A stretch of DNA of 13,370 bases, from NCBI GenBank assembly GCA_030691435.1, contig JAUYEK010000123.1:1-13370 (forward strand). The letters are read 5' to 3'. The translations under genes and the position numbers were made by a program. Positions 1 through 7,540 of this stretch are shown here, piece by piece. Under the pieces are notes generated by a model. It did not search any database. It saw only the letters and a program-made list of their open reading frames with translations, and was not told the origin of the DNA. Position 1 is the first letter of the stretch. Every line of letters begins with the position of its first letter. The stretch comes from Sulfuricella sp. (GTDB lineage: Bacteria > Pseudomonadota > Gammaproteobacteria > Burkholderiales > Sulfuricellaceae).

Positions 1-1250
1 ATCTGCTGCAAACTCTGGGTTGTCCTGGCTGGGATATTCTTTTCGCTTTTCCAGGGCAGTCGCAAATATTCCCCTCCGATCCGACAGGACAGGAAAAAAC
101 ATTTTTTTCCGTGCTGGATGAAGAGTGGGGGAAAGCCGCGCGCCCACCAGAGCGGGGGGTGACCAGGCTTCCCTTTCACGGCGGCTGGTTCGTTTATCTC
201 GGCTATGAATTGCTGCACCAGCTAGAATCCTCCGTCGCAGTCAAACATCAGGCAAGCCAATTTCCGTTGGCCGCCCTGATCCGCATCCCTGCGGCTATCA
301 TGGTCGACCGTGCCGAGGGGCAGACCTACTTGTTTGCCGAGGAAGCCTGTTCGCATCTTCTTGAAGACCTGCGCGCCGATTTGAGCGAAGTTGCCGAATA
401 TGTTGGCAGCCCGGTAAAGGTGGATGAACTTGAAGAGGAAGACGAACAGATTTTCCTGCAAGGGGTAACCGAGGTTAAGCGCTACATCCTGGAAGGGGAC
501 GTGTTCCAGGTCAATCTTGCACGCCAGTGGCGGGCTCGAATTGAACATCGAGGCTGTGCCGCCGACGTTTACGCGCGTCTGCGCGAGAGCAATCCGGCTC
601 CGTTTGCAGGTATCGCCGATTTTGGCAAGCACCAGATCATCTGCTCGTCCCCGGAGCGATTGGCGAAGGTGTGCAATGGCGTGATCGAGACGCGCCCGAT
701 CGCCGGTACGCATCCGCGGGCTCATCTGGCAGAGGATGATGAACTGCTGCGGCTACAGTTGATCTCCAGCCCCAAGGAACGCGCCGAACACATCATGCTG
801 GTCGACCTCGAACGCAACGATCTGGGGCGGGTATGCGAGCCAGGCAGCATCGAGGTCAGCGAACTGATGACGGTGTGCAGCTACGCTCACGTACACCACA
901 TCGAATCCAGCGTGCGCGGTCGTTTGCGCGAGAACACGACACCTTCCGAAGTGATGCGTGCGTTGTTTCCGGGAGGCACTATTACCGGTTGCCCCAAAGT
1001 CCGTACCATGCAAATCATCAGTGAGCTTGAACCCTCACCCCGTTACGCTTATACGGGCAGCATGGGATATCTTAATCTCGATGGCAGCATGGATCTCAAC
1101 ATCCTGATCCGCAGCTTCATGCTCGAAGGGAATGCACTGACCTTCAAGGCTGGTGCAGGCATCGTTGCCGACTCCGACCCCTTGCGCGAACTTGCCGAAA
1201 CTCGCGCCAAGGCGAAGGGGTTGCTCAGGGCTCTAGGAGCTGCTCAATGA
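1..1250 (+). CDS. pabB: Aminodeoxychorismate synthase component I (PabB), 5' end cut by window
   Basis: Chorismate-binding enzyme that aminates chorismate to 4-amino-4-deoxychorismate, the first committed step to p-aminobenzoate and folate. It normally works with the glutamine amidotransferase PabA, which is not in the window. The frame is open from base 3, so the true start lies left of the window and the GTG at 111 is only an internal Val; about 415 residues are visible. Family signatures: PERL, PIAGTHPR (bases 696-719), the metal-site segment VDLERNDLGR, FPGGTITGCPKVR, GSMGYL, and the C-terminal GAGIVADSDP and ELAETRAKAKG. The PIAGT motif has Ala where E. coli PabB has a catalytic Lys (PIKGT); Ala is the anthranilate-synthase form. 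TrpE is therefore the alternative, but pabC overlaps its last 4 bases and has a clean ribosome binding site inside this gene, which strongly favours PabB. Confidence 0.92.
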   Translation, partial: LLQTLGCPGWDILFAFPGQSQIFPSDPTGQEKTFFSVLDEEWGKAARPPERGVTRLPFHGGWFVYLGYELLHQLESSVAVKHQASQFPLAALIRIPAAIMVDRAEGQTYLFAEEACSHLLEDLRADLSEVAEYVGSPVKVDELEEEDEQIFLQGVTEVKRYILEGDVFQVNLARQWRARIEHRGCAADVYARLRESNPAPFAGIADFGKHQIICSSPERLAKVCNGVIETRPIAGTHPRAHLAEDDELLRLQLISSPKERAEHIMLVDLERNDLGRVCEPGSIEVSELMTVCSYAHVHHIESSVRGRLRENTTPSEVMRALFPGGTITGCPKVRTMQIISELEPSPRYAYTGSMGYLNLDGSMDLNILIRSFMLEGNALTFKAGAGIVADSDPLRELAETRAKAKGLLRALGAAQ

Positions 1251-2122
1251 TCCTGGTTAACGGCCTTCAGAGCGAGCATGTCCGGGTCTTTGACCGGGGT
1301 CTGACCTACGGTGACGGGGTTTTCCGTACCTTGCTGGTGAGAGCGGGCCATCCATTGTGCTGGCCACGCCATTATGACAAGCTGTACGCGGATTGTGCGG
1401 CGCTCGACATCGTTTGTCCGCCCGAAGCTATCCTGGCTGCGGAAATGGCCCAATTGATAGCGGGTTACCCTCTCCTCAATCCTCTCCCGCGAACGGGAGA
1501 GGAGGCAAACGTAAAAGGCGCTTGTTTTGATTTGGACTGTGTGCTGAAAGTGATAATCACCCGTGGAGAGAGCCAACGCGGTTACGCCATTTCAGCACAC
1601 ATGGAACCGACCCGCATCCTGATGGCGAGTCCAGCTCCGCAGTACCCGGCAAACTATTTGACGGATGGGGTGCGGCTACACCTTTGTTCCACACGCCTTG
1701 CCATACAACCCTTGCTGGCCGGGATTAAACATCTCAACCGCCTGGAAAACGTGCTGGCGAGGCGGGAATGGAACAATTCCGAAATTGCCGAGGGCTTGAT
1801 GCTCGACATGGATGGAAATGCAATCGAAGGGACGATGAGCAACCTGTTCCTTCTCCGGGGCAAGACCTTGCACACCCCCGATCTTGGGCGTTGCGGCGTG
1901 GCCGGCGTGCAGCGGGAGCGCATCATGGATCTGGCCGGCAGGCTCGGCATGACGGTCAGGGTGGAAAATCTGCCGTTGGCCCGAATTTACGACGCGGACG
2001 AGGTGGTGCTTTGCAACAGCATCATCGGCGTCTGGCAGGCCAGGGAGCTGGCCGGAAAAACATGGCCGACCGGCAAATTGGCGGCGCGCTTGAGGAGTTT
2101 GTTGGATGATGACGGTCATTAA
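1247..2122 (+). CDS. pabC: Aminodeoxychorismate lyase (PabC), with an internal repeat-derived insertion
   Basis: PLP enzyme of the class IV aminotransferase fold. It cleaves aminodeoxychorismate to p-aminobenzoate and pyruvate in the cytosol, directly after PabB. The start ATG overlaps the pabB stop (ATGA) and has AGGAG at 1235-1239, 7 nt upstream. Landmarks: N-terminal VNG, DRGLTYGDGVFRT (residues 16-28), the PLP lysine K161 in AGIKHLNRLE, EGTMSNLF (194-201), GVAGVQRE (217-224) and DEVVLCNS (251-258). At 291 residues it is about 20 longer than E. coli PabC (269, from memory). The excess is between EMAQLIAG (66-73) and VLKVIITRG (99-107), where E. coli has only a few residues. Most of the added peptide is encoded by a palindromic REP-like DNA element that keeps the frame open. 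The catalytic core is intact, so I expect a working enzyme with an extra surface loop. Confidence 0.95.
   Translation: MILVNGLQSEHVRVFDRGLTYGDGVFRTLLVRAGHPLCWPRHYDKLYADCAALDIVCPPEAILAAEMAQLIAGYPLLNPLPRTGEEANVKGACFDLDCVLKVIITRGESQRGYAISAHMEPTRILMASPAPQYPANYLTDGVRLHLCSTRLAIQPLLAGIKHLNRLENVLARREWNNSEIAEGLMLDMDGNAIEGTMSNLFLLRGKTLHTPDLGRCGVAGVQRERIMDLAGRLGMTVRVENLPLARIYDADEVVLCNSIIGVWQARELAGKTWPTGKLAARLRSLLDDDGH
1468..1503 (+). repeat. REP-like palindromic element inside pabC
   Basis: A perfect 10-bp stem (1480-1489 with 1494-1503, TCCTCTCCCG / CGGGAGAGGA) closes on the 4-nt loop CGAA. A partial extra copy of the left arm, CCCTCTCCTC, lies just before it at 1468-1477. This layout of short CCCTCTCC half, then hairpin CTCTCCC...GGGAGAG, is the look of small dispersed proteobacterial REP-type elements. 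A related copy occurs at 9872-9906. It falls in the pabC reading frame without a stop and coincides with the residues that are extra compared with E. coli PabC. Confidence 0.8.
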
Positions 2123-3119
2123 GCGCGGCATGGCCGCGCTCATCGTACTGGGAATGTCGGCTGCGGGCTGGGTGCTTTATTTTTCCAACACCCTTGTACA
2201 CTTGCCCCAGTCCCCCTACGAGTTTACGCTCAAGCATGGCAGCAGCCTGCGTACCATTGCCAGACAATTCAGTGCCGAAGAACTGATGCCGGAGCCGTGG
2301 AGCTTTATTGTGCTGGCAAAAATTTTGGGCAGGGAAGGGGAAATCAAGGCCGGCAACTATCAGCTGGATCGTGAAATCACCGCGTTCCAGCTGCTTCAAA
2401 AGATCACCAAGGGCGATGTCAGCCAGAGCGAAATCGTGTTTATCGAGGGTTGGAATTTCAGCCAGATGCGCAAGGCGCTCGACGGGCATCCGGCCATCAG
2501 GCACGATACCACCGGCCTGAGCGACAATGAGCTGTTGAATCGCCTGGGGGTGCAGGAGGAAAACGCCGAGGGGCTGTTTTTTCCGGACACTTATTATTTC
2601 AGCAACGGGATGAGCGACTTGTCCATGCTCAAACGTGCCTACCAGATCATGGGGCAGCGACTAGCCGATGCCTGGCGGGAACGCGGCCCGAATTTGCCGT
2701 ATTCCACGCCTTACGAGGCTTTGATCATGGCTTCCATCGTAGAGAAGGAAACCGGCCGCTCCGGAGAGCGCCCGATGATCGCCGCCGTCTTTATCAATCG
2801 CCTGCGTATCGGCATGAGGCTGCAAACGGATCCAACGGTCATCTACGGCCTTGGTGAGGCATTTGATGGCAATTTGCATAAGCGCGATTTAACCACCGAT
2901 AATGCCTATAATACTTACACGCGCAGCGGGCTTCCGCCCGGTCCGATTGCCATGCCGGGATGGGCTTCTATCCATGCGGCTTTACACCCTAGCGAGACCT
3001 CTGCGCTGTATTTCGTAAGCAAGGGGGATGGCACCCACCAGTTTTCCCGCAGCTTGGCGGAGCATAATCAGGCTGTGGCGCGTTACCAGAAGAGCTTATC
3101 CAGAAAAAAGATTAATTAA
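2106..3119 (+). CDS. mltG: Endolytic murein transglycosylase MltG (YceG-like)
   Basis: Inner-membrane lytic transglycosylase that cuts nascent glycan strands and is thought to set their length. It is 337 residues, close to the E. coli enzyme (about 340). One membrane anchor spans roughly residues 8-27, the rest is periplasmic. A LysM-like region (about 36-103) carries [14 protein letters not shown] and GNYQL. The YceG catalytic domain has [11 protein letters not shown] (155-165), [10 protein letters not shown] (208-217, with the conserved EKET catalytic glutamate), [20 protein letters not shown] (229-248) and [18 protein letters not shown] (268-285). The start ATG at 2106 has AGGAG 8 nt upstream, inside pabC; the adjacent ATG at 2109 is less well spaced. 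The gene overlaps pabC by 17 bp, so translation is probably coupled. Confidence 0.95.
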   Translation: MMTVIKRGMAALIVLGMSAAGWVLYFSNTLVHLPQSPYEFTLKHGSSLRTIARQFSAEELMPEPWSFIVLAKILGREGEIKAGNYQLDREITAFQLLQKITKGDVSQSEIVFIEGWNFSQMRKALDGHPAIRHDTTGLSDNELLNRLGVQEENAEGLFFPDTYYFSNGMSDLSMLKRAYQIMGQRLADAWRERGPNLPYSTPYEALIMASIVEKETGRSGERPMIAAVFINRLRIGMRLQTDPTVIYGLGEAFDGNLHKRDLTTDNAYNTYTRSGLPPGPIAMPGWASIHAALHPSETSALYFVSKGDGTHQFSRSLAEHNQAVARYQKSLSRKKIN

Positions 3120-3132
3120 ATATCACAATATA

Positions 3133-3753
3133 ATGATTTTAAATAATAATATATCAAAATTCATCACGCTTGAAGGGATAGATGGCGCCGGCAAGAGCAC
3201 CCACCTGAATTGGCTGGCGGAGCGCTTGCGCAGTCAGGGGAAAAATGTCCTTGTCACCAGGGAGCCGGGCGGAACGCCACTCGGCGAAGCGTTGCGCGAA
3301 TTGCTCCTGCATCAAGCCATGCATCTTGAGACCGAGGCCCTGTTGATGTTCGCTGCCAGGCGGGAGCATCTGGACAAGGTCATTATTCCGGCGTTGCGCG
3401 AAGGAACCTGGGTCATTTCAGACCGCTTCACCGACGCCAGTTTTGCCTATCAGGGTGGGGGCAGGGGGCTGGATGAATCCAAGCTGAAAATCCTTGAACA
3501 ATGGGTTCAGCAGGACTTGCAGCCGGATCTGACCTTGTTGTTCGACGTGACACTCGAAGTCAGTCGGCAGCGCTTGTCCGGCAACGCCTCTCTGGACCGG
3601 TTCGAACAGGAAAAGCAGGATTTTTTCCAACGCGTGCGGGACGCTTATTTGAAGCGCGCAGCGCAATTCCCGGAGCGAATCCGGGTGATCGATAGCGGGC
3701 GGACGCTGAATGAAATTCAAGTCAATCTTGAAGACATTGTTTCATCCATTTGA
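3133..3753 (+). CDS. tmk: Thymidylate kinase (dTMP kinase)
   Basis: Phosphorylates dTMP to dTDP with ATP, an essential step for dTTP supply. 206 residues from the chosen ATG, near the usual 205-215. Landmarks: [16 protein letters not shown] (residues 9-24) with the P-loop, [19 protein letters not shown], the DR[F/Y] motif in [32 protein letters not shown] and the C-terminal [20 protein letters not shown]. The frame is open 35 codons upstream into mltG, but those residues do not resemble the family, whereas M-x(8)[10 protein letters not shown] does. The start lies 13 bp after mltG in very AT-rich DNA, and I see no Shine-Dalgarno sequence, so the exact start is the least certain point. Confidence 0.94.
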   Translation: MILNNNISKFITLEGIDGAGKSTHLNWLAERLRSQGKNVLVTREPGGTPLGEALRELLLHQAMHLETEALLMFAARREHLDKVIIPALREGTWVISDRFTDASFAYQGGGRGLDESKLKILEQWVQQDLQPDLTLLFDVTLEVSRQRLSGNASLDRFEQEKQDFFQRVRDAYLKRAAQFPERIRVIDSGRTLNEIQVNLEDIVSSI

Positions 3754-3758
3754 CTGAT

Positions 3759-4802
3759 ATGATTTATTCTTGGCAAAATGAAATCTGGCGGCGACTGATG
3801 TCGACCAAGGCGACTTTGCCTGGCGCTCTATTGCTGCAAGGCCGTGGCGGAATCGGGAAATTCCATTTGGCCTATACGCTGGCACAGGCATTGCTGTGCG
3901 AATCCCCCCTGGATTCGGGCGAGCCATGCGAGCATTGCGGCGCATGCAACTGGTTCAAGATCGGCGGGCATCCCGATTTTCGCCTGCTTGAGCCTGAAGC
4001 ACAGAGCGCTGCGGCAGAATCGACGGGCGAAACGGCAGAGCAGGAGCCGATCAAGAAGGCGACCGACAAAAAGGCGAGCCAGTTTATTACCGTGGCCCAG
4101 ATTCGCGAACTGGCGGATTTCGTCAACCTGACGACTCACCGCAATGGCTTGCGCATCATTCTGGTTCACCCGGCGGAGGCGATGAACGTTCACGCCGCCA
4201 ATGCGCTGCTGAAAACATTGGAGGAGCCGCCGCCTGGCACTCTGTTCATCCTGGTGTCGCACCAACCCCAACGCCTGCTGCCCACAGTTCGCAGCCGTTG
4301 CCAAAAGATCAACGCCCCGCTTCCTGGGCGCGTGGAGGCATTGCAGTGGCTACGCGAGCAGGGGGTCGCGGAAGCCGATGCCTGTCTGGCGCAATCGGGT
4401 TGCGCACCGCTTGCCGCCCTGCGGTTAAGCGCTGAAGATTACCAGTTGAAACGCGGCCAGATTCTGGAACAATTTGGCGCGCCGGATCGATTTGATCCGC
4501 TTACCCTGGCGGAGCAGGGGGACAAGATGGAGCTGGCCTGGATACTGAACTGGATGCAACAGTGGGTCTATGATCTGGCAAGCATCGGCATGGCGGGGCA
4601 GGCGCGATACCAGCCTGAGTCGTCAGCGGAAATGAATCGCTTGGCAAAAACCGTTAACTTGATAGAATTGTTTCAGTTCCAGCAGGAGTTATTGACTGCT
4701 CAGCGCGCATTGCATCATCCGCTGAATAGCCGATTGGTGCTGGAGCAATTGTTTTTTTCTTATTGGCAACTCGTGAATCGTCAGGACGCCGCTTATGTCT
4801 GA
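3759..4802 (+). CDS. holB: DNA polymerase III delta-prime subunit
   Basis: Stator subunit of the clamp loader that, with delta and DnaX, places the beta clamp on DNA. 347 residues, AAA+ type. From the ATG at 3759: MIYSWQNEIW (family-typical opening), P-loop-like GRGGIGKF (28-35, with Phe where active ATPases have Ser/Thr), a zinc-binding cysteine set C47, C57, C60, C63, ANALLKTLEEPPPGT, and the SRC motif at 179-181 (TVRSRCQ) that supplies the arginine finger to DnaX. The low-complexity stretch EAQSAAAESTGETAEQEP is probably a flexible insert. A TTG at 3750 overlaps the tmk stop and could add three residues, but the family start favours 3759. No clear ribosome binding site; coupling to tmk, 5 bp upstream, is likely. 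The other clamp-loader gene in the window, dnaX, lies at the opposite end. Confidence 0.93.
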   Translation: MIYSWQNEIWRRLMSTKATLPGALLLQGRGGIGKFHLAYTLAQALLCESPLDSGEPCEHCGACNWFKIGGHPDFRLLEPEAQSAAAESTGETAEQEPIKKATDKKASQFITVAQIRELADFVNLTTHRNGLRIILVHPAEAMNVHAANALLKTLEEPPPGTLFILVSHQPQRLLPTVRSRCQKINAPLPGRVEALQWLREQGVAEADACLAQSGCAPLAALRLSAEDYQLKRGQILEQFGAPDRFDPLTLAEQGDKMELAWILNWMQQWVYDLASIGMAGQARYQPESSAEMNRLAKTVNLIELFQFQQELLTAQRALHHPLNSRLVLEQLFFSYWQLVNRQDAAYV

Positions 4803-5157
4803 TCCAAAAGCTCCGGTCGCTCCGCGACCGGGCGTACTTTCTTTGAGCATCAAGGAAAAAACCGCGCTATATGCAGCTTATATGCCCTATCTGAAGGGCG
4901 GCGGGATTTTTATCCCCACCAACAAACCTTATCGACTGGGTGACGAGGTTTTCATGCTGCTCTCCTTGATGGAGGATCCGAACAAGTTGCCGGTAGCCGG
5001 TCGCGTTGTCTGGATCACCCCGGAAGGTGCGCAGGGCAATAAGGTGCAGGGAGTGGGCGTGCAGTTCGGCGATAACGAGAGCGGGGTCTCCGCGCGCAAC
5101 AAAATCGAGGGCTTGCTTGGCGGCAGCAAAACATCCCGCCCAACCCACACCATGTAG
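4795..5157 (+). CDS. pilZ: PilZ domain protein of type IV pilus type
   Basis: 120-residue single PilZ domain protein matching the founder of the family, Pseudomonas PilZ, which is needed for type IV pilus assembly and contacts the pilus ATPase PilB in known systems. Visible signature: LSLSIKEKTALYAAYMPYLK, GGGIFIPTNKPYRLGDEVFM, VAGRVVWITP and GVGVQF. The N-terminal RxxxR motif used by c-di-GMP-binding PilZ proteins is absent, so like the founder it probably does not bind c-di-GMP. It overlaps holB by 8 bp, with AGGA 8 nt before the ATG. The holB-pilZ-tatD linkage also exists in Pseudomonas. No other pilus genes are in the window. Confidence 0.92.
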   Translation: MSDPKAPVAPRPGVLSLSIKEKTALYAAYMPYLKGGGIFIPTNKPYRLGDEVFMLLSLMEDPNKLPVAGRVVWITPEGAQGNKVQGVGVQFGDNESGVSARNKIEGLLGGSKTSRPTHTM

Positions 5158-5216
5158 ATGTAGATCGAGTCAAACCACGCCGCCACCGCCTGGGGCGGCA
5201 TACTCTCGTGCAAGCT

Positions 5217-5981
5217 ATGCTAGTCGATTCCCACTGCCACTTAAGCTTTCCCGAGCTCGCCTCGAATCTGCCTGAGATATTCGCCAACATGGAAAAAAAC
5301 GGGGTTGGCCTTGCGCTATGCGTGAGCGTTAATCTCACGGACTTTCATGAGGTTATTAGCCTGGCTGAAACCTATCCTCATCTCTACGCATCGGTCGGAG
5401 TTCATCCCGATTATGAAGACGAGGAGGAGCCCTCAGTTGAAAAACTGGCTGAGTTGGCGAATCACCCCAAGGTGATTGCAATCGGCGAAACCGGTCTGGA
5501 TTACTTCAGACTGAAAGGCGACCTTGAATGGCAAAGGGAACGCTTCCGCAACCATATCCGCGCCGCAAAACTCTGCGGCAAGTCGTTGATTATCCATACC
5601 CGTGAGGCGGCAACCGATACGCTGCGCATCATGGAGGAGGAGGGGGCGGCAAGCGTAGGCGGTGTAATGCACTGCTTTACCGAAAGTCTGGAGGTTGCGG
5701 AGCGCGCGATAGCTCTTGGCTTTTATATCTCTTTTTCAGGTATTGTTACCTTTAAGAATGCGATACAAGTCAAGGAAGTTGCTAAGAAAATTCCCCTGAA
5801 TCGAGTGCTGGTTGAAACCGATTCACCCTATCTTGCGCCCGCCCCATTCCGTGGAAAAACCAACCAGCCGGCGTATGTGAAGCATGTTGCAGAAGAAATC
5901 GCACGATTGAGACGGATCAGCGAAGAAGAATTGTCTGAGGCCACCACTAGTAATTTTATGCGTCTATTCAAAGTAAAATGA
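5217..5981 (+). CDS. tatD: TatD-family metal-dependent deoxyribonuclease
   Basis: TIM-barrel metallohydrolase of the TatD family; characterised members are metal-dependent DNases acting in DNA repair or degradation. 254 residues from the ATG at 5217 (MLVDSHCHLSF, the usual family opening). All metal ligands can be placed: H6 and H8 (SHCH), E91 (IGETGLDY), H127 (IIHTRE), H152 (MHCF) and D202 (VETDSPYL). A GTG at 5208 would add three residues and cannot be excluded; neither start has a strong ribosome binding site. 59 bp separate it from pilZ, the longest gap in the left block apart from the end. Its stop overlaps the next gene's ATG by 4 bp. The true substrate cannot be told from sequence. Confidence 0.94.
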   Translation: MLVDSHCHLSFPELASNLPEIFANMEKNGVGLALCVSVNLTDFHEVISLAETYPHLYASVGVHPDYEDEEEPSVEKLAELANHPKVIAIGETGLDYFRLKGDLEWQRERFRNHIRAAKLCGKSLIIHTREAATDTLRIMEEEGAASVGGVMHCFTESLEVAERAIALGFYISFSGIVTFKNAIQVKEVAKKIPLNRVLVETDSPYLAPAPFRGKTNQPAYVKHVAEEIARLRRISEEELSEATTSNFMRLFKVK

Positions 5982-6616
5982 TATATAGAATAGCAAGTAA
6001 GGCATTATTTATTCTAATGTTGGTTAGCAATATTTCCTTAGCCAATGGATTTATTGATGATTTCTTTATATCGATAACTCTTGGGGATGCTGGAGCAATC
6101 CAGCATTCTCTTGCCCGAGGTGTCGATGCCAATGTAATGGATGCCTATGGCAACACGGCTTTAATTATTGCCGCGCGCGAAGGGCAAAACACTATTTTGC
6201 GTACACTCCATAGGTACGGCGCGAAACTCAATACCAAAAACCAATTCGGCGAGTCAGCCCTCATGCTTGCGGCGCTCAATGGACACGCCAAAGTTGTCGA
6301 CAACTTGCTCGGCTTGGGGGCGGATACAAGGGCAAACCATCAGGGCTGGACGCCGATGATGTATGCGGCATTTTCTGGCCACAGCGAGATTGTCGAATAT
6401 CTGCTGCGGGCAGGTTCGGAAGTGAACGCGGCAACCAACAATGGCACAACCGCATTAATGTTGGCATCGAAAGGCGGGCACATCGAAGTGGTAAAAGTGC
6501 TGCTCAAATATCACGCCAATGCAGGTATCCAGAATGAAAACGGTGCAACAGCCTGGAGCTGGGCAATGGAGAGCGGTAATACCGATATCGCCAGTCTGTT
6601 GCATGGAAAGAGGTAA
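5978..6616 (+). CDS. Exported ankyrin-repeat protein
   Basis: 212 residues, function unknown. The N-terminus is a likely Sec signal peptide (basic start, hydrophobic core about residues 8-20, possible cleavage after SLA near residue 22), so the repeats should lie in the periplasm or outside. At least four full 33-residue ankyrin repeats follow, at about 57-89, 90-122, 123-155 and 156-188. A degenerate repeat comes before (24-56) and a capping half-repeat after (189-212). Typical cores are GESALMLAALNGHAKVVDNL and GTTALMLASKGGHIEVVKVL. Ankyrin arrays bind proteins; no catalytic domain is present. The ATG overlaps the tatD stop (ATGA), so it is probably co-translated with tatD, but no ribosome binding site is evident. 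Its first 90 bases are much more AT-rich than the upstream genes, which may mean later recruitment to the operon. Confidence 0.88.
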   Translation: MIYRIASKALFILMLVSNISLANGFIDDFFISITLGDAGAIQHSLARGVDANVMDAYGNTALIIAAREGQNTILRTLHRYGAKLNTKNQFGESALMLAALNGHAKVVDNLLGLGADTRANHQGWTPMMYAAFSGHSEIVEYLLRAGSEVNAATNNGTTALMLASKGGHIEVVKVLLKYHANAGIQNENGATAWSWAMESGNTDIASLLHGKR

Positions 6617-6718
6617 TTTGAAAGCTAAAAAGCGACTCCTTAGAATACATCTCTACTTCGTATAATGTATATTATGTTAAATAAGTGATGCGCTGAACTG
6701 CTCAATTACATCACCCGC
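6617..6718. other. Convergent intergenic region with weak hairpin
   Basis: About 100 AT-rich bases between the converging ankyrin and response-regulator genes. The best structure is a 6-bp inverted repeat GTGATG/CATCAC (6685-6690 and 6709-6714, loop 18 nt). Read on the minus strand it is followed by TTATTTAA, so it might serve as a poor terminator for the response regulator. A second, AT-only repeat (ATAAT GTAT ATTAT, 6662-6675) is probably composition. No GC-rich stem with a T-run is present for either gene. Confidence 0.3.
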
Positions 6719-7420
6719 TCATGCTTCGCTCTCAACCCATTGCACGGCAAACCTAATCAGTTCCGTGGAATTTTTTAGCCCCAGTTTTTCCTTGAGATTG
6801 GCGCGGTGCGCCTCGACGGTTTTCACACTGCGTTTGAGCTCCGAGGCAATTTCGCTGGTTCTGAGGCCATTGCCGATGAGCCGCAGAACATCGAGCTCCT
6901 TGTCGCCTAGGTGAGACACTGGGGACACTGGGGTTTCGAATCGGTTGTCAATGATCCGCTGCAGTATCTTCGAGCGCATTTTATCGCTGACATAAATTTC
7001 GCCGCTCAATATATGCCTGATTGCAATCAAGACCTTTTCTGTGGCCTCCTGCTTCATGATGTAGCCTTTTGCGCCGGCCCTCAACGCCCTTTCAGCGTAG
7101 AGAGTTTCATCATGCATGGAAATCACCAAAATCTGAATTTCCGGAAAACGCGAACGCAGGATTTTGACTAGCTCAATACCGGAAATGCCCGGCAGCGACA
7201 TATCTACAAGAGCGATGTCGGTATTGCAGCAATCGTTGTTTTTGGCGATGGCCTCCAGGGCCTGATCCGCATCTCCCACCTCGCAGCAGACTCGCATGTC
7301 GTCTTCGCGATCGATGAGTTGAGCGATCCCCCGCCGCACGATAGGATGGTCATCGACAATCAGTACGTTACTTTTCCTTCTGGGCTCAGTAGAACCCTGA
7401 TGCCGGTCTGCTAGTGGCAT
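6719..7420 (-). CDS. NarL/FixJ-family response regulator (receiver + LuxR-type HTH)
   Basis: 233-residue two-component response regulator that should bind DNA when phosphorylated. Receiver domain: acidic pair D23-D24 (VLIVDDHPIVRRGI), phospho-acceptor D73 (ALVDMSLPG), switch Ser101 (LVISMHDE) and K123 (KGYIMKQEA). The C-terminal LuxR/GerE helix-turn-helix runs about 171-228, with LGDKELDVLRLIGNGL and SEIASELKRSVKTVEAHRAN. The ATG at 7420 is preferred to the upstream GTG at 7441 because AAGGA sits 7 nt before it; the extra seven residues lie outside the receiver. No histidine kinase is adjacent, so it is an orphan in this window. It is the last gene of the minus-strand block, 120 bp after the lipoprotein gene. 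The signal and targets are unknown. Confidence 0.93.
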   Translation of the reverse strand: MPLADRHQGSTEPRRKSNVLIVDDHPIVRRGIAQLIDREDDMRVCCEVGDADQALEAIAKNNDCCNTDIALVDMSLPGISGIELVKILRSRFPEIQILVISMHDETLYAERALRAGAKGYIMKQEATEKVLIAIRHILSGEIYVSDKMRSKILQRIIDNRFETPVSPVSHLGDKELDVLRLIGNGLRTSEIASELKRSVKTVEAHRANLKEKLGLKNSTELIRFAVQWVESEA

Positions 7421-7540
7421 TATTTTTTCCTTCGTGGCCACGATATGGATTTCTGTTCTTGTTTTTTTAGACTTTTTCTATTTTCGCACACTATCATGAG
7501 ACCATGACATGTGAAAGCGCATTCCAATGACAGCTTCTCG
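7421..7540. other. A-tract-rich leader between lipoprotein gene and response regulator
   Basis: This 120-bp gap precedes the response regulator on the minus strand. It holds three A-tracts on that strand (7462-7468, 7473-7477, 7481-7484) spaced about 10 and 7.5 bp, a fourth in the ribosome-binding-site spacer, and a small dyad TCATGGTCTCATGA (7494-7507). Phased A-tracts tend to curve DNA and often lie near promoters, so an own promoter for the regulator is plausible. I could not pick a convincing -35/-10 pair, and no terminator for the lipoprotein gene is visible. Confidence 0.3.
7428..7432 (-). promoter_or_regulatory. Ribosome binding site of the response regulator
   Basis: AAGGA on the minus strand with an all A/T 7-nt spacer before the ATG at 7420. 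It fixes that start in preference to the in-frame GTG at 7441, which has no comparable sequence upstream. Confidence 0.65.

Noticed and set aside
111..113. GTG as the start of pabB
   Set aside because: The same frame is open to base 3 and encodes family-like residues upstream (DILFAFPGQSQ), so it is an internal Val codon.
3028..3132. Upstream ATG giving tmk 35 extra residues and overlap with mltG
   Set aside because: The extra residues do not resemble thymidylate kinase, while the Met at 3133 gives the standard N-terminus and length.
3846..3869. Degenerate P-loop of holB (GKF instead of GKS/T) as a broken gene
   Set aside because: Delta-prime is known to be an inactive ATPase with a diverged P-loop; the SRC motif and zinc cysteines are intact.
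5179..5199. GCCGCC...GGCGGC hairpin as a terminator between pilZ and tatD
   Set aside because: Only a 6-bp stem with a 9-nt loop and no T-run, in the middle of a conserved operon.
6662..6675. AT-rich dyad ATAAT/ATTAT as a terminator or operator
   Set aside because: Five A/T pairs are expected by chance in such AT-rich sequence.
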